From Gallionellales bacterium 39-52-133 (lineage in GTDB: Bacteria > Pseudomonadota > Gammaproteobacteria > Burkholderiales > Gallionellaceae): DNA of 64,000 nucleotides. Numbering within the stretch: position 1 is the first letter of the stretch; each line of letters starts with the position of its first letter. Shown here piece by piece: positions 16,302 to 30,430 of the stretch. The stretch is from contig NCJL01000001.1 in assembly GCA_002278935.1 (NCBI GenBank), positions 1 through 64,000 on the forward strand. Reading direction: 5' to 3'. A program made the translations under genes and the position numbers. The notes under the pieces are model-generated. The model was not told the DNA's origin, ran no database searches, and saw only the letters and a list, made by a program, of their open reading frames with translations.

Positions 16302-17669
16302 CTATTTTGTCTGTTTGACTGGCCGCTGCCAGCCCGCCACGCTGACCTGCTTGGCGCGCGACAGCGTAAGCGTACTTTCCGCTGTATCTTTGGTAATGGT
16401 TGAACCTGCGCCTATGGTGCTGCCGCGCTTGATGGTGACCGGCGCGATCAATTGCGTGTCAGAGCCGATAAACACATCATCTTCAATAATGGTGCGATGT
16501 TTGTTTGCGCCGTCATAGTTGCAGGTGATGGTGCCAGCACCCACATTCACGCGGCTGCCTACCGTGCTGTCACCGATATAGCTAAGATGGTTGGCCTTGC
16601 TGCCCTTGGCGATTTCACTGTTTTTGACTTCGACAAAATTTCCGATATGCACGTCCTGATGCAGTTTGGTGCCGGGACGCAGACGCGCGTAAGGGCCTAT
16701 GCTGCAGTTGGCGCCAACCTCTGAGGAATCGATATGGCTGAACGGAGCGATGTGCGTACCTGCTTCTATGATGGAATTTCTGATCACCGTGTAGGCACCT
16801 ACTTTAACCTTGTTGGCCAGATGCACTTCACCTTCAAAAATACAACCCACATCTATCTCGACATCGCGACCACACACTAACTTGCCGCGCACATCCAGCC
16901 GTGCCGGGTCAGCCAAAGTCACGCCCTGGGTGAGCAAACGAAGTGCCTGCTCTTGTTGCCAAATGCGTTCCAATTCAGCCAGTTGCACTTTGCTATTGAT
17001 GCCCATCACTTCCCAGCTTTGAGCGGGTTGTGTAGTGCTTACTTCAATTCCCTGAGCGACCGCCATTGCAACAATATCGGTAAGGTAGTACTCACCTTGG
17101 GAATTTTTATTGCCCAATTTTGCCAGCCAGCTTCTGAGTAAATGTGTGGGTGCAGCGAGTATGCCAGTATTTACTTCGCAGATTGCACGCTGCTCGGGTG
17201 TGGCATCTTTCTGCTCGACGATACTGGTCACTTTTTCAGCGCTGTCCCTGACGATGCGTCCATATCCTGTTGGATCATCCATACGCAGGGTGAGCAGGCT
17301 GAGTGTATCGGGATACTGCAATAATTGTTTCAGGGTAGCAGGCTGTATTAGCGGAACGTCGCCATAGAGTACCAGGGTGACGCTGTCATCCATCAGCTCG
17401 GGCATGGCCTGTTGTACCGCATGACCGGTGCCCAGCTGTGGTTCCTGCAATACAAAACTGGCTGCGTATTCGGCCATCGCCTTAGGCACGACTTCTCCGC
17501 CATGCCCATACACGACGCACATTTTCGCAGGCGCAAGCTGCACCGCTGTTTCCAGCACATGCTGCAACAATGGCTGGCCGGCAAGTGCGTGCAGCACTTT
17601 GGGCGTATCAGAATGCATGCGGGTACCCTTGCCCGCAGCCAGAATGACGATATTAAGCATGTTTACCAT
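16302..17669 (-). CDS. glmU: bifunctional UDP-GlcNAc pyrophosphorylase / glucosamine-1-phosphate acetyltransferase
   Basis: Protein of 455 residues. The N-terminal uridylyltransferase domain has LAAGKGTRM (about residues 10-18). The C-terminal half is a left-handed beta-helix of hexapeptide repeats with the acetyltransferase segment ([20 protein letters not shown]). It makes UDP-GlcNAc in two steps from the GlmS product after GlmM (not in the window). A second ATG three codons in (17660) is equally possible as start. The gene follows the atp operon terminator on the same strand. Confidence 0.97.
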   Translation of the reverse strand: MVNMLNIVILAAGKGTRMHSDTPKVLHALAGQPLLQHVLETAVQLAPAKMCVVYGHGGEVVPKAMAEYAASFVLQEPQLGTGHAVQQAMPELMDDSVTLVLYGDVPLIQPATLKQLLQYPDTLSLLTLRMDDPTGYGRIVRDSAEKVTSIVEQKDATPEQRAICEVNTGILAAPTHLLRSWLAKLGNKNSQGEYYLTDIVAMAVAQGIEVSTTQPAQSWEVMGINSKVQLAELERIWQQEQALRLLTQGVTLADPARLDVRGKLVCGRDVEIDVGCIFEGEVHLANKVKVGAYTVIRNSIIEAGTHIAPFSHIDSSEVGANCSIGPYARLRPGTKLHQDVHIGNFVEVKNSEIAKGSKANHLSYIGDSTVGSRVNVGAGTITCNYDGANKHRTIIEDDVFIGSDTQLIAPVTIKRGSTIGAGSTITKDTAESTLTLSRAKQVSVAGWQRPVKQTK

Positions 17670-17691
17670 TTCAGATTAGATATGGAAGTAT

Positions 17692-17719
17692 AAACAAAAA
17701 AAACGGCCTGAGCCGTTTT
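17692..17719 (-). terminator. intrinsic terminator of the ATP synthase operon
   Basis: Read on the minus strand: AAAACGGC, a 4-base loop, GCCGTTTT and a run of T. It lies 23 bases after the atpC stop and before the glmU start. Confidence 0.82.
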
Positions 17720-17741
17720 CCTTGTCGCGCTAATCATCAGA

Positions 17742-18170
17742 TTAATGCGGGTTTTTGTGACGCAACTTCTGAATTGCTCTCAATTGCGCAATCGCTTCAG
17801 CCAATTCGGCCTGTGCGGAGGCGTAATCAATATCTGTGGTACGATTTTTCATGGACTCCTCAGCAGCACGCTTGGCTTCCAGCGCTCTCGCTTCATCCAG
17901 GTCACCACCGCGAATTGCGGTGTCGGCCAGGATGGTAACGATATGCGGCTGAACTTCCAGCATGCCACCGGAGACATAAATCAGCGTATCTTCAGTCTGG
18001 TTTGGCAGCTTGAGACGCACTGAACCCGGTTTGATACGTGTCAGCAAGGGGGTGTGACGCGGATAAATACCCAGTTCACCTGTCTCGCCTGGAACGATGA
18101 CCAGCTCAGCAAGACCGGAAAAAATCGACTCTTCCGCACTGACTACATCGACTTGAATCGTCATTGCCAT
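17742..18170 (-). CDS. atpC: F0F1 ATP synthase subunit epsilon
   Basis: Protein of 142 residues. The N-terminal beta-sandwich ([21 protein letters not shown]) and the two-helix C-terminal domain ([15 protein letters not shown] onward) are both present. Epsilon joins the central stalk and inhibits ATP hydrolysis. It is the last gene of atpIBEFHAGDC and is followed by a terminator. Confidence 0.96.
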   Translation of the reverse strand: MAMTIQVDVVSAEESIFSGLAELVIVPGETGELGIYPRHTPLLTRIKPGSVRLKLPNQTEDTLIYVSGGMLEVQPHIVTILADTAIRGGDLDEARALEAKRAAEESMKNRTTDIDYASAQAELAEAIAQLRAIQKLRHKNPH

Positions 18171-18181
18171 AATTTATTTCC

Positions 18182-20498
<2,317 letters not shown>

Positions 20499-20510
20499 GA
20501 TAAACCCCGC

Positions 20511-22052
20511 TTAGTAAACTGCGGTGGACTTGAAAGCTTCGATCGCTGAAGACAACAGTTTTTCGTTGTCAGCATTCAGATCGGTAGAAGCGTTTATCGC
20601 ATCCAGCAAGTCCTTGTTCTTGGACTTCAGGGAAGCAAGCAGTGCAGATTCAAATGCCAATGCTTTCTTGACTTCCACATCGTCGAAGTAACCCTTGTTT
20701 ACCGCGAACAGCGTAACCGCCATCTCGGCAACAGACATAGGCGAGAATTGCAGCTGCTTCATCAGCTCGGTAACCAGTTTGCCGCGATCCAGCTGCTTGC
20801 GTGTAATCTCGTCGAGGTCAGAGGCGAAGGCTGCAAACGCTGCCAATTCGCGATACTGGGCAAGAGCCAGACGAACACCGCCACCCAGTTTCTTGATGAC
20901 TTTGGTCTGAGCTGCACCACCCACGCGAGACACCGAGATACCGGCGTTGATCGCAGGACGTACACCTGAGTTGAACAGGTCGGCATCAAGGAAAATCTGG
21001 CCGTCTGTGATCGAGATTACGTTGGTTGGCACGAAGGCTGAAACGTCACCAGCAGCTGTTTCAATGATAGGCAATGCAGTCAATGAACCGGTCTTGCCTT
21101 TAACCGCACCCTTGGTAAATTCTTCTACATACTCGGCATTAACGCGAGCAGCGCGCTCAAGCAGGCGCGAGTGCAGATAGAACACGTCGCCGGGATAAGC
21201 TTCACGACCGGGTGGACGGCGCAGCAGCAGGGAGATCTGACGATATGCCCAGGCTTGCTTGGTCAAGTCATCGTAAACGATCAATGCATCTTCACCGCGA
21301 TCACGGAAATATTCACCCATGGTGCAACCTGAGTAAGGAGCCAGGAATTGCATCGCTGCGGAATCGGAAGCAGAAGCCACCACAACGATGGTGTAACCCA
21401 GCGCGCCGTGCTCTTCAAGTTTGCGCACTACTGTAGCGATAGTCGATGCTTTTTGCCCGATAGCCACGTAGACGCAGGTCATGTTCTGACCTTTCTGGTT
21501 GATGATCGCGTCAATCGCAACCGCGCTCTTGCCGGTCTGGCGATCGCCAATGATCAATTCGCGCTGACCGCGACCGATAGGCACCATGGAGTCAATTGAC
21601 TTCAGTCCGGTTTGCACGGGCTGGTCAACTGATTTACGTGCCATCACGCCTGGGGCTACTTTTTCAATTTTGTCTGTCAGCTTGGCGTTGATCGGACCTT
21701 TGCCATCTATTGGCTGACCCAGGGCGTTAACCACACGGCCGCGCAACTCGGGGCCAACAGGCACTTCCAGAATACGACCGGTACATTTAACTGTATTACC
21801 TTCGCTGATATGCTCGTATTCACCCAGAATAACGGCACCAACAGAGTCACGCTCCAGATTCAATGCGAGGCCAAATGTGTTGCCCGGGAACTCCAGCATT
21901 TCACCCTGCATAACATCGGACAAACCATGAACACGGACAATACCGTCACTTACGCTAACTACGGTACCTTCGGTGCGCGCTTCGGTAACCGCATCAAAAT
22001 TTTCGATGCGACTGCGAATCAAATTGCTTATTTCAGAAGGGTTGAGCTTCAT
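20511..22052 (-). CDS. atpA: F0F1 ATP synthase subunit alpha
   Basis: Non-catalytic nucleotide-binding subunit of 513 residues. The P-loop GDRQTGKS (about residues 169-176) and the signature [11 protein letters not shown] are intact. The frame is open for 28 more codons upstream, but the ATG at 22052 ([12 protein letters not shown]) has a strong AAGGAAAAG ribosome binding site and the usual family start. Confidence 0.97.
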   Translation of the reverse strand: MKLNPSEISNLIRSRIENFDAVTEARTEGTVVSVSDGIVRVHGLSDVMQGEMLEFPGNTFGLALNLERDSVGAVILGEYEHISEGNTVKCTGRILEVPVGPELRGRVVNALGQPIDGKGPINAKLTDKIEKVAPGVMARKSVDQPVQTGLKSIDSMVPIGRGQRELIIGDRQTGKSAVAIDAIINQKGQNMTCVYVAIGQKASTIATVVRKLEEHGALGYTIVVVASASDSAAMQFLAPYSGCTMGEYFRDRGEDALIVYDDLTKQAWAYRQISLLLRRPPGREAYPGDVFYLHSRLLERAARVNAEYVEEFTKGAVKGKTGSLTALPIIETAAGDVSAFVPTNVISITDGQIFLDADLFNSGVRPAINAGISVSRVGGAAQTKVIKKLGGGVRLALAQYRELAAFAAFASDLDEITRKQLDRGKLVTELMKQLQFSPMSVAEMAVTLFAVNKGYFDDVEVKKALAFESALLASLKSKNKDLLDAINASTDLNADNEKLLSSAIEAFKSTAVY

Positions 22053-22083
22053 CTGACTTTTCCTTATTTCGATTTTTCGATGA

Positions 22084-22617
22084 TCAAGCCAATGCAACTG
22101 CCAGCTCTGACAAGCGCGTACGCGCCGAGCCGTCAATTACTTTGTCTCCAGCGCGAATAACAACTCCACCCAGCAACTCGCGATTAGTTTCGCAGCTGAG
22201 TTTAATCTCGCGTCCCATACGGACCTTAAGTGCCGCAGCAATTTTTTGTTTTTGTGCTTCATTCAGATCAAATGCGGAAGTTACAACAACATCCACACTT
22301 TTTTCCGCTTCGGCGCGTAGCTTTTCAAACATATCCAGAATTTCAGGCAGTACGTTCAGTCGTTTACTTTCAACCAAAAGCTTGATGAAATTCTGTGCCG
22401 TCTTGCCCACTTTTTCGCCACACACTGCCAACATAAGGTTGGTCAGTTGTGCCTGACTTACTCGTGTGCTGTTGATCACGGCTTGCATGTCCTGCTGCTC
22501 TATTGCTCCTGCAGCAGCGTGCAGTATTTCTGACCAGGCTTTTAATTCACCCAGTTTTTGAGCTTCATCAAATGCTGCCTGTGCATAGGGTCGTGCGACT
22601 GTAATGGCTTGTGACAT
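22084..22617 (-). CDS. atpH: F0F1 ATP synthase subunit delta
   Basis: Protein of 177 residues of the OSCP/delta family, linking F1 to the peripheral stalk. The start ([14 protein letters not shown]) and the C-terminal signature ([20 protein letters not shown]) match. It starts 5 bases after atpF. Confidence 0.96.
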   Translation of the reverse strand: MSQAITVARPYAQAAFDEAQKLGELKAWSEILHAAAGAIEQQDMQAVINSTRVSQAQLTNLMLAVCGEKVGKTAQNFIKLLVESKRLNVLPEILDMFEKLRAEAEKSVDVVVTSAFDLNEAQKQKIAAALKVRMGREIKLSCETNRELLGGVVIRAGDKVIDGSARTRLSELAVALA

Positions 22618-22622
22618 GGCGA

Positions 22623-23093
22623 TTAGATTTCCGCGACGAGTTTGTCGAGCAGTTCATTGTGAGCCTTGGCATCAATTTCACGACCCAGAATTTTCCCGGC
22701 ACCAGCCAATGCAACAGCCGATACTTGAGTGCGCAGTTGCTCGCGCGCACGGAATACTTCCTGATCGATATCAGCTTTGGCAGCCACCAAAATACGGTCG
22801 CCCTCTGCTTTTGCCTGTGTTTTGGCTTCTTCGACTATTTCTGTGGCACGCTTTTCACTTGCCGCAATAATTTCAGACGCCTTTTCTTTACCTTGGCGCA
22901 AAATTTCTGCTGCACGCTTCTCAGCCAGTTCCAAATCGTGTTTGCCGCGTTCAGCAGCCGCCAGACCATCAGCAATGGTCTTGGCGCGCTCAGCCATTGC
23001 CGCCATCAGCGGTGGCCAAACGAACTTCATGGTGAACCAGATGAGAATAGCAAATGTAATTGCCTGTCCCAACAAGGTTGCGTTGATATTCAC
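22623..23093 (-). CDS. atpF: F0F1 ATP synthase subunit b
   Basis: Peripheral-stalk subunit of 156 residues. One N-terminal membrane helix (about 7-27, [20 protein letters not shown]) is followed by a long charged, Ala-rich helix that dimerises. Length and start are usual for the family. Confidence 0.96.
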   Translation of the reverse strand: MNINATLLGQAITFAILIWFTMKFVWPPLMAAMAERAKTIADGLAAAERGKHDLELAEKRAAEILRQGKEKASEIIAASEKRATEIVEEAKTQAKAEGDRILVAAKADIDQEVFRAREQLRTQVSAVALAGAGKILGREIDAKAHNELLDKLVAEI

Positions 23094-23146
23094 GATATTG
23101 CCTTTCGGTTAAGTTAACTCGTTAATTTCCGGGTAAACCCCTGAAA

Positions 23147-23428
<282 letters not shown>

Positions 23429-23453
23429 TTAGTTAATAAATAAAGCGAATTTG

Positions 23454-24233
<780 letters not shown>

Positions 24234-24237
24234 CTAT

Positions 24238-24594
24238 TCACACAAAAATTAATGCTATCCAATAAACTGCCAATGTTGCAGCGTAGGTCGCAAATAGCGA
24301 TAACGCATGCACTTCTTTGTACTGTGTAAAAACCAGAGAAAACAACAGGATCGTGAAAATCAGCTTGTATGCTTCAGCACTGTAATGAGCGCGGATTATT
24401 TTCTTTGCTTCGCTGCCTGGCGGCGCGAGCATTTTCTTTGCATAAATCAAGCTGGTTAAAAAACCAATTGCCCCTCCCAAAAAGGCGGATACTGCTGCGG
24501 CTACATCTATAATCAGCAGCATCATTAGAGCAATCACTACTGCCACAGAGACCTGAACCAGGATAATACGGCGTACAGGGCTAATATCGACCAT
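24238..24594 (-). CDS. atpI: ATP synthase protein I
   Basis: Small membrane protein of 118 residues with four hydrophobic segments, first in the atp operon. AtpI is thought to help assemble the c-ring or stabilise the complex. Sequence conservation is low, so the call rests mainly on its place before atpB, its length and FLGGAIGFLTSLIYAKKM in the middle. The operon promoter lies 24 bases upstream. Confidence 0.88.
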   Translation of the reverse strand: MVDISPVRRIILVQVSVAVVIALMMLLIIDVAAAVSAFLGGAIGFLTSLIYAKKMLAPPGSEAKKIIRAHYSAEAYKLIFTILLFSLVFTQYKEVHALSLFATYAATLAVYWIALIFV

Positions 24595-24617
24595 CTCTAA
24601 TTTCCTTCAAGCCCGGC

Positions 24618-24647
24618 ATTATAACTATGTCCTAATATTCCCGTCAA
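24618..24647 (-). promoter_or_regulatory. sigma-70 type promoter of the ATP synthase operon
   Basis: On the minus strand, TTGACG (24647-24642) and TATAAT (24623-24618) are separated by 18 bp, a near-consensus pair. It lies between the parB stop and the atpI start, so the operon is expressed independently of parAB. Confidence 0.72.
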
Positions 24648-24657
24648 CGAAATTGTG

Positions 24658-25503
24658 TCAGTGCAGACGGGATATTAATTCGTCCAGATGATCGTGGCTG
24701 CTATAGTCAATAACCAGTTTGCCGGCACCCTTGCTGCCAATTTTAATTTGTACCGATGTGCCTATACGTTGCGACAAAGACTCCTGCAAATTCAATATAT
24801 CTCTGTCCGGTTTTTCTTTCACGTGAACAGGCTGTGGATTCAAAATATGCTGCACCAGTTTTTCTGCTTCCCTGACTGACAGTCCCTCTGAAACAATTTT
24901 GTTGGCAGCCGTAATTTGTTGAGCACCCTCAAGCGCCAGCAATGAACGCGCGTGGCCCATATCCAGTTCGCCCGCCATCACCATATCCTGGATAAGCTGA
25001 GGCAACTTGAGCAGGCGCAGCAAGTTACTTGTTGCGCTGCGCGAGCGGCCTACCGCGTCCGCAGCGGTCTGGTGCGACATCATGAATTCATCTATCAGAC
25101 GCTGAATACCGACAGCTTCTTCGAGAGGATTCAGATTTTCCCGCTGAATATTTTCAATCAGCGCCATCGCCAAAGCGGCATTATCTTCCACCTTGCGCAC
25201 CAGCACCGGTACCAGGCTGAGCCCTGCAATTTGTGCCGCTCTCCAACGCCGTTCACCTGCAATAATTTCAAAACCACCATCTGCCAGCTCGCGCGCAAGT
25301 ATGGGCTGTATGACGCCTTGCGCCTTGATCGATGAAGCCAGCTCATTCAGGGCAGCTTCGTCCATATGGCTGCGAGGCTGATATTTACCCGGCTTAAGTT
25401 GTCCGACTTTGAGTTCGCGCAAAGTATCATCACTCTTGACTTCGCTATTACCCGACAACAATGCGTCGAGGCCGCGCCCCAGTCCCCTAATTGGCTTTGC
25501 CAT
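24658..25503 (-). CDS. parB: chromosome partitioning protein ParB
   Basis: Protein of 281 residues. Near the start is a ParA-interacting sequence (GLGRGLDALL). The CTP-binding N-terminal domain has GERRWRAA (about residues 79-86) and ENLNPLEEA, followed by the helix-turn-helix that reads parS (about 125-190) and a C-terminal dimer domain. It binds parS; a perfect parS is at 29065-29080 and a near match at 35581-35596. The gene is separated from parA by 166 bases containing one of the 15-base repeats. Confidence 0.96.
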   Translation of the reverse strand: MAKPIRGLGRGLDALLSGNSEVKSDDTLRELKVGQLKPGKYQPRSHMDEAALNELASSIKAQGVIQPILARELADGGFEIIAGERRWRAAQIAGLSLVPVLVRKVEDNAALAMALIENIQRENLNPLEEAVGIQRLIDEFMMSHQTAADAVGRSRSATSNLLRLLKLPQLIQDMVMAGELDMGHARSLLALEGAQQITAANKIVSEGLSVREAEKLVQHILNPQPVHVKEKPDRDILNLQESLSQRIGTSVQIKIGSKGAGKLVIDYSSHDHLDELISRLH

Positions 25504-25602
25504 AACTTTTCCCTGTCTATATTTCTGTAGTACTACTGATTATTTAAAGCTTATGAAACACTGATTGTGATGTTTGAACTTACGTGACTCTAACCTATGA
25601 AT

Positions 25603-25624
25603 ATTCAATATAATCAAATAGTTA
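25603..25624 (+). repeat. intergenic repeat with IHF-like site (copy 3)
   Basis: ATTCAATATAATCAA followed by ATAGTTA, again fitting WATCAANNNNTTR. It lies in the parA-parB spacer, where no clear promoter or terminator was found. Confidence 0.6.
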
Positions 25625-25669
25625 TAAATTAATAGTGCGAGTGTACATTAGCTGGTGCTTGATTCAAAC

Positions 25670-26452
25670 TTACAAAACAGGCACTGTTATTTGTTCGTTA
25701 TTCATCAACTCTCCTGCCAAGGCTAAATATGCCTGTGTTCCTCTTGATTCTCGGTCATGATACAACGCCGGCAAGCCAAAGCTGGGCGCCTCCGCCAGTC
25801 GTACATTGCGCGGAATAACCGTACGATAAACTTTGTCGCCGAAATGCTTTAACAGCTGTTCCGAAACCTGCAACGCAAGACTGTTGCGCGGATCGTACAT
25901 CGTGCGTAACAGGCCTTCTATTTGTAAATCGGTATTTAGATTGGCACGTACTTTGCGGATAGTGTTGACCAGATCGCTTAAGCCTTCAAGCGCATAATAT
26001 TCACATTGCATTGGAATCATGACTGATTTTGCTGCGCACAAGCCATTGAGCGTCAGTAAATTCAACGCCGGCGGACAATCGATTAGAATAAAATCATAAT
26101 CATCCTGCACAGTCTGCAAGCTGTCTTTAAGCCGGGTCTCACGGTTTTCAATATCCACTAGCTCAATTTCCGCACCAGCCAGCTCGCGGTTGGCCGGCAG
26201 GATATCGTATTTCCCCGCTTCAGAAAATACGCGTGCTTCGCGCACACTTTTATTACCAATCAGCACATCGTAAACAGTAACAGTAAGCTTGCCCTTGTCT
26301 ATGGCGCTGCCCATGGTGGCATTGCCCTGCGGATCAAGATCTATCAGTAATACGCGTTTTTTTGCGGCGGCAAGACTGGCTGCTAAATTAACCGTTGTTG
26401 TGGTTTTCCCCACGCCGCCTTTTTGATTGGTAATTGCTAATACTTTGGCCAT
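25670..26452 (-). CDS. parA: chromosome partitioning ATPase ParA (Soj)
   Basis: Protein of 260 residues with the deviant Walker A motif NQKGGVGKTTT (about residues 8-18), the A' motif LIDLDPQGN and Walker B ILIDCPP. With ParB and parS it segregates the origin region. The start codon directly follows the rsmG stop, so the two are probably translated together. Confidence 0.96.
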   Translation of the reverse strand: MAKVLAITNQKGGVGKTTTTVNLAASLAAAKKRVLLIDLDPQGNATMGSAIDKGKLTVTVYDVLIGNKSVREARVFSEAGKYDILPANRELAGAEIELVDIENRETRLKDSLQTVQDDYDFILIDCPPALNLLTLNGLCAAKSVMIPMQCEYYALEGLSDLVNTIRKVRANLNTDLQIEGLLRTMYDPRNSLALQVSEQLLKHFGDKVYRTVIPRNVRLAEAPSFGLPALYHDRESRGTQAYLALAGELMNNEQITVPVL

Positions 26453-27073
26453 TTATTTCGCTTTCAATATAACCAGACAACGCGCAGCATCCAATTCCGA
26501 TACCGTTAATGGAATGATACGCTCCACCACAACATCACCAGGCAAGCGTTGCAGCTCCTGCTCAGGTGTACCTTTCATTGCTGCCCAGCAGCCATTATCT
26601 GCCAACAAGTGCCGTGTCAGTTTTACAAAATCTGCCGTTTCCGCAAATGCCCTGGAAATTATTCCATCAAACTTTTCTGTCGCCTGCATTTCTTCAACTC
26701 TTGCACAGCAAACACTTACATTTTTCAAACCCAAGTCTATCGCCGCTTGTTGAACAAAACTGGTTTTCTTGCTGTTACTATCTAATAAAGTGAAATGCCA
26801 TTGTGGCTGGGCAATTGCCAGAACCAAGCCGGGAAGTCCCGCGCCGCAACCCACATCCAGCCAGCGACCCGGCCAAAGATGTGGCAATACAGACAAGCTG
26901 TCCAGCAAGTGATGGCTTACCATTTGCTCTGCATTGCGTATGGCTGTGAGGTTATAAACCTTATTCCATTTTTGCAGTAAAGCCAGATAATCCAGCAGTT
27001 TCTGTTGTGTTTCCTGACCAAGCTCCAGACCCAGGCGGGTAACGCCTGTGGACAAATCATGCGCCAGACTCAT
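26453..27073 (-). CDS. rsmG: 16S rRNA (guanine527-N7)-methyltransferase
   Basis: Protein of 206 residues, formerly GidB. The SAM-binding motif [16 protein letters not shown] (about residues 72-87) and [20 protein letters not shown] (about 41-60) are family hallmarks. It overlaps the end of mnmG by 4 bases and is directly followed by parA. Confidence 0.96.
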   Translation of the reverse strand: MSLAHDLSTGVTRLGLELGQETQQKLLDYLALLQKWNKVYNLTAIRNAEQMVSHHLLDSLSVLPHLWPGRWLDVGCGAGLPGLVLAIAQPQWHFTLLDSNSKKTSFVQQAAIDLGLKNVSVCCARVEEMQATEKFDGIISRAFAETADFVKLTRHLLADNGCWAAMKGTPEQELQRLPGDVVVERIIPLTVSELDAARCLVILKAK

Positions 27074-28995
27074 GCGCTTTTCTCTACCTTTTCAGTTACC
27101 GGTTTGTTTGTTTCTGCATGATTAAAGCCGCGCTTAAGGTGAACCAGTAATAATGAGATGGCTGCTGGTGTCATGCCAGAGATGCGCGCTGCCTGTCCCA
27201 TGGTTTCCGGTTGATGCAGGTTCAATTTTTGTTGCGCCTCTATTGATAAGCCGCGTACGACACGATAGTCCATCTTTTGAGGCAGCGAGGTATTCTCATA
27301 ATTTTCCTGGCGTGTAATTTCCTCGCGCTGGCGCTCGATATAGCCCTGGTATTTGGCCTGTATTTCAACTTGCTCGGCAACCTTTGCATCTGCCACACCC
27401 GTGCCTGCACAGGGCAATGACATTAAACCGGCATAGTTAACATCCGGTCGCCGCAGCAGCTCGTATAATGCATATTCCCGCTCGATGCCTTTGCCGAGTA
27501 CGCGCTCGGCATCCGCTTGAGCCAGCATGGCCGGATTGACCCAGATACTTTTCAGTCTCTCCTGCTCTATTGCAATAGCCTCACGCTTACTGTCAAACGC
27601 CGCCCAGCGTACATCGTCGACCAGACCTAGCTTGCGTCCAGTTTCCGTTAAACGCAGATCGGCATTGTCTTCACGCAACTGCAAACGGTACTCAGCGCGG
27701 CTGGTAAACATACGGTATGGTTCCGTCACGCCGCGCGTAATCAGATCATCAACCAGTACGCCCAGATACGCTTCATCGCGGCGCGGGCACCAGCTTTCTT
27801 CATTGTTTGCATGTCTTGCTGCATTCAACCCGGCCAGCAGGCCTTGCGCTGCAGCTTCTTCGTAACCTGTCGTGCCGTTGATCTGACCAGCAAAAAACAG
27901 GCCGGAGATTGCCTTGGTTTCCAGCGATTTTTTCAGGCCGCGCGGATCAAAATAATCATACTCGATCGCATAGCCCGGCCTAGTGATATGTGCGTTTTCC
28001 ATCCCTTTTATCGAATGCACTAAAGCCAGTTGTACATCGAAAGGCAGGCTGGTAGAAATACCATTGGGATAGACTTCATGCGTGGTCAGTCCTTCCGGTT
28101 CGATAAATATCTGGTGCGAATCTTTGTCCGCAAAGCGCGTAATTTTGTCTTCTATAGACGGACAATATCTTGGCCCCACACCTTCAATCACACCGGTGAA
28201 TAACGGCGACCGATCCAGGCCCCCACGTATGATGTCATGTGTTTGTGAATTTGTTTGCGTGATCCAGCACGGTAATTGTTGGGGATGTTGCTCGATGCGC
28301 CCCATAAATGAAAAAACCGGCGCAGGCGTATCGCCCGGCTGTTCCAGCATCACCGAATAATCGATGCTGCGTCCGTCTATGCGAGGTGGTGTTCCGGTTT
28401 TTAGTCTTGCGATAGGCAACTGCATCTCGCGCAAGCGGTGCGACAAACTGACTGAGGGCGGGTCTCCGGCGCGTCCTGCCTGATAATTTGTAAGGCCGAT
28501 ATGGATTAGTCCGCATAGGAAAGTGCCCGTGGTTAGCACCACACTTTTTGCATAAAAGTGCAACCCAAGTTGCGTCACAACACCGCTTACGCGCTCACCA
28601 TCCAATAGTAGATCATCTACAGCCTGCTGAAATATCCACAGATTTTGCTGGTTTTCAAGACGAGCGCGTATTGCCTGTTTATACAGTGCACGATCGGCCT
28701 GCGCACGCGTTGCTCGAACGGCAGGCCCTTTTGACGAATTAAGAATGCGGAACTGGATGCCCGCTTCATCAGTTGCGGCAGCCATTGCGCCGCCTAAAGC
28801 GTCTATCTCTTTGACCAGATGGCCTTTGCCTATTCCACCGATGGAGGGATTGCACGACATCATGCCCAATGTCTCAACATTATGTGTAAGAAGCAGCGTT
28901 TTTCGCCCCATACGTGCGCTGGCCAAGGCTGCTTCGGTGCCCGCATGCCCGCCACCAACCACTATTACATCAAATTCTTTGGGGTAATTCATCAA
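27070..28995 (-). CDS. mnmG: tRNA uridine-5-carboxymethylaminomethyl modification enzyme MnmG
   Basis: FAD-binding protein of 641 residues, formerly GidA. The dinucleotide fold [19 protein letters not shown] and the signatures [18 protein letters not shown] and [17 protein letters not shown] are intact. With MnmE it modifies the wobble uridine of several tRNAs. The ATG at 28995 is followed by a second ATG, and either may be used. A parS palindrome lies between mnmE and this gene. Confidence 0.97.
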   Translation of the reverse strand: MMNYPKEFDVIVVGGGHAGTEAALASARMGRKTLLLTHNVETLGMMSCNPSIGGIGKGHLVKEIDALGGAMAAATDEAGIQFRILNSSKGPAVRATRAQADRALYKQAIRARLENQQNLWIFQQAVDDLLLDGERVSGVVTQLGLHFYAKSVVLTTGTFLCGLIHIGLTNYQAGRAGDPPSVSLSHRLREMQLPIARLKTGTPPRIDGRSIDYSVMLEQPGDTPAPVFSFMGRIEQHPQQLPCWITQTNSQTHDIIRGGLDRSPLFTGVIEGVGPRYCPSIEDKITRFADKDSHQIFIEPEGLTTHEVYPNGISTSLPFDVQLALVHSIKGMENAHITRPGYAIEYDYFDPRGLKKSLETKAISGLFFAGQINGTTGYEEAAAQGLLAGLNAARHANNEESWCPRRDEAYLGVLVDDLITRGVTEPYRMFTSRAEYRLQLREDNADLRLTETGRKLGLVDDVRWAAFDSKREAIAIEQERLKSIWVNPAMLAQADAERVLGKGIEREYALYELLRRPDVNYAGLMSLPCAGTGVADAKVAEQVEIQAKYQGYIERQREEITRQENYENTSLPQKMDYRVVRGLSIEAQQKLNLHQPETMGQAARISGMTPAAISLLLVHLKRGFNHAETNKPVTEKVEKSA

Positions 28996-29057
28996 AAATG
29001 TCCTCTGCGTAGCCGCGCATAATACAGTAAAACCAGGTATGGGATAAATTCACGAGG

Positions 29058-29087
29058 CCCAAATTGTTTCACGTGAAACAATTTGGG
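29058..29087. promoter_or_regulatory. perfect parS site in a 30-bp palindrome
   Basis: The parS consensus TGTTTCACGTGAAACA is exact at 29065-29080, and flanking bases extend it to a perfect 30-bp palindrome. It lies between mnmE and mnmG, about 3.4 kb from parB, a usual place for parS near the origin. The palindrome directly follows the mnmE stop. Confidence 0.93.
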
Positions 29088-29089
29088 GA

Positions 29090-30430
29090 TTATTTACCTA
29101 TACAAAAGCGGCTGAAAATCTCACCCAGCAGGTCGTCGGCCGTAAACTCGCCTGTTATTTCGTTTAGCGCCTCCTGTGCCAAGCGGAGTTCCTCAGCAAA
29201 AAGCTCGGCTCTATCACCTTCATAAGTTGCATCTTCCAGATGCTTTTGAGCCTTTTTTAGCGCAGTTAAATGTCTTTCGCGCGCCATAAAGACTCCCGCC
29301 TCCTGATGCCAGCCAACTACCCCAAGCAGTTTGTCGCGTAACAGTTCAATGCCTTTACCTGATTTCGCAGACAGATAGATATATTCATTTCCGTCAATCG
29401 TTTCAGTGCGCGCTTCTTCTTGAAGCAGGTCGATCTTGTTAAAGATATATAGCCGTTGAGTACTGAGAGGCAATTCAGCGAGTATTTTATTGTCTTCTTC
29501 ACTGATGCCATGGTTGGCGTCCAGCATCAGCAAAATTACATCTGCTTTTTGAATTGTTATACGCGTACGCGCAATACCCATCTGCTCCACTGCATCCTGA
29601 GTTTCTCGCAGGCCAGCCGTGTCTATAATATGCATGGGTACGCCGTTTAGCTGGATAGACTGGCGAATCACGTCTCGCGTGGTGCCTGGAATCTCACTTA
29701 CTAGTGCGACATCCTCCCCGCTTAGACAATTTAGCAAGCTAGATTTTCCAACATTTGGCTGGCCTATCAGAACGACATGTGCACCTTCTCGCAGCAAGCT
29801 ACCTTGTTGCGCAAGTTCAAGTGTTCTTTGCAAATCATTGCGGATTTCAGCCAGTTTTGCGTCACGTCGCGTGAAATCCGGCACATCAAGCTCTTCTTCG
29901 GGAAAATCGAGCATTGCTTCGACCAGCATACGCAAGTCGATCAATTGAGACACTAGCTGCTTAATCACACGTGAAAAATCGCCCATCATGGATCGTACGG
30001 CACTGCGTGCAGCCTGACTGGTCGTTGCATCAATCAGATCCGCAACGCTTTCGGCCTGGGCAAGATCAAGCTTGTCATTAAGGTAGGCGCGCTGAGTAAA
30101 TTCACCCGGAAGAGCAAGACGAGCGCCGAGTTCCAGACAGCGCTGCAGCAGTAGTTGTAACACCGCAGAACCACCATGCCCCTGTAACTCGAGAACATCT
30201 TCGCCGGTATAAGAATTTGGACCAGGAAAAAACAGCGCAATGCCCTGATCGATTACCAGTCCATCCGCATCTTTAAAGGGGGTATAACGGGCATGCCGGG
30301 AAGGTGGAAGTCCACCGATAATGTTTAAAGCGATATCGCCAAGATTTTGGCCGGAAATACGCACCACACCGATTCCACCCCGTCCCGGGGCGGTTGCAAT
30401 CGCGGCAATATTGTCAGACTTTGGCAGCAC
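29090..30430 (-). CDS. mnmE: tRNA modification GTPase MnmE
   Basis: Protein of 446 residues, also called TrmE. The start ([20 protein letters not shown]), the G domain (GQPNVGKSS, then DTAGLR) and the C-terminal FCIGK are all present. The start chosen is GTG at 30430, inside the 3' end of yidC; the frame is open further upstream, but that part is not family-like. The overlap with yidC suggests coupled translation. It partners MnmG. Confidence 0.95.
   Translation of the reverse strand: MLPKSDNIAAIATAPGRGGIGVVRISGQNLGDIALNIIGGLPPSRHARYTPFKDADGLVIDQGIALFFPGPNSYTGEDVLELQGHGGSAVLQLLLQRCLELGARLALPGEFTQRAYLNDKLDLAQAESVADLIDATTSQAARSAVRSMMGDFSRVIKQLVSQLIDLRMLVEAMLDFPEEELDVPDFTRRDAKLAEIRNDLQRTLELAQQGSLLREGAHVVLIGQPNVGKSSLLNCLSGEDVALVSEIPGTTRDVIRQSIQLNGVPMHIIDTAGLRETQDAVEQMGIARTRITIQKADVILLMLDANHGISEEDNKILAELPLSTQRLYIFNKIDLLQEEARTETIDGNEYIYLSAKSGKGIELLRDKLLGVVGWHQEAGVFMARERHLTALKKAQKHLEDATYEGDRAELFAEELRLAQEALNEITGEFTADDLLGEIFSRFCIGK

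Noticed and set aside
22053-22136. N-terminal extension of the ATP synthase alpha subunit
   Set aside because: The extension overlaps the atpH end and is not seen in the family; the ATG at 22052 has a strong ribosome binding site.
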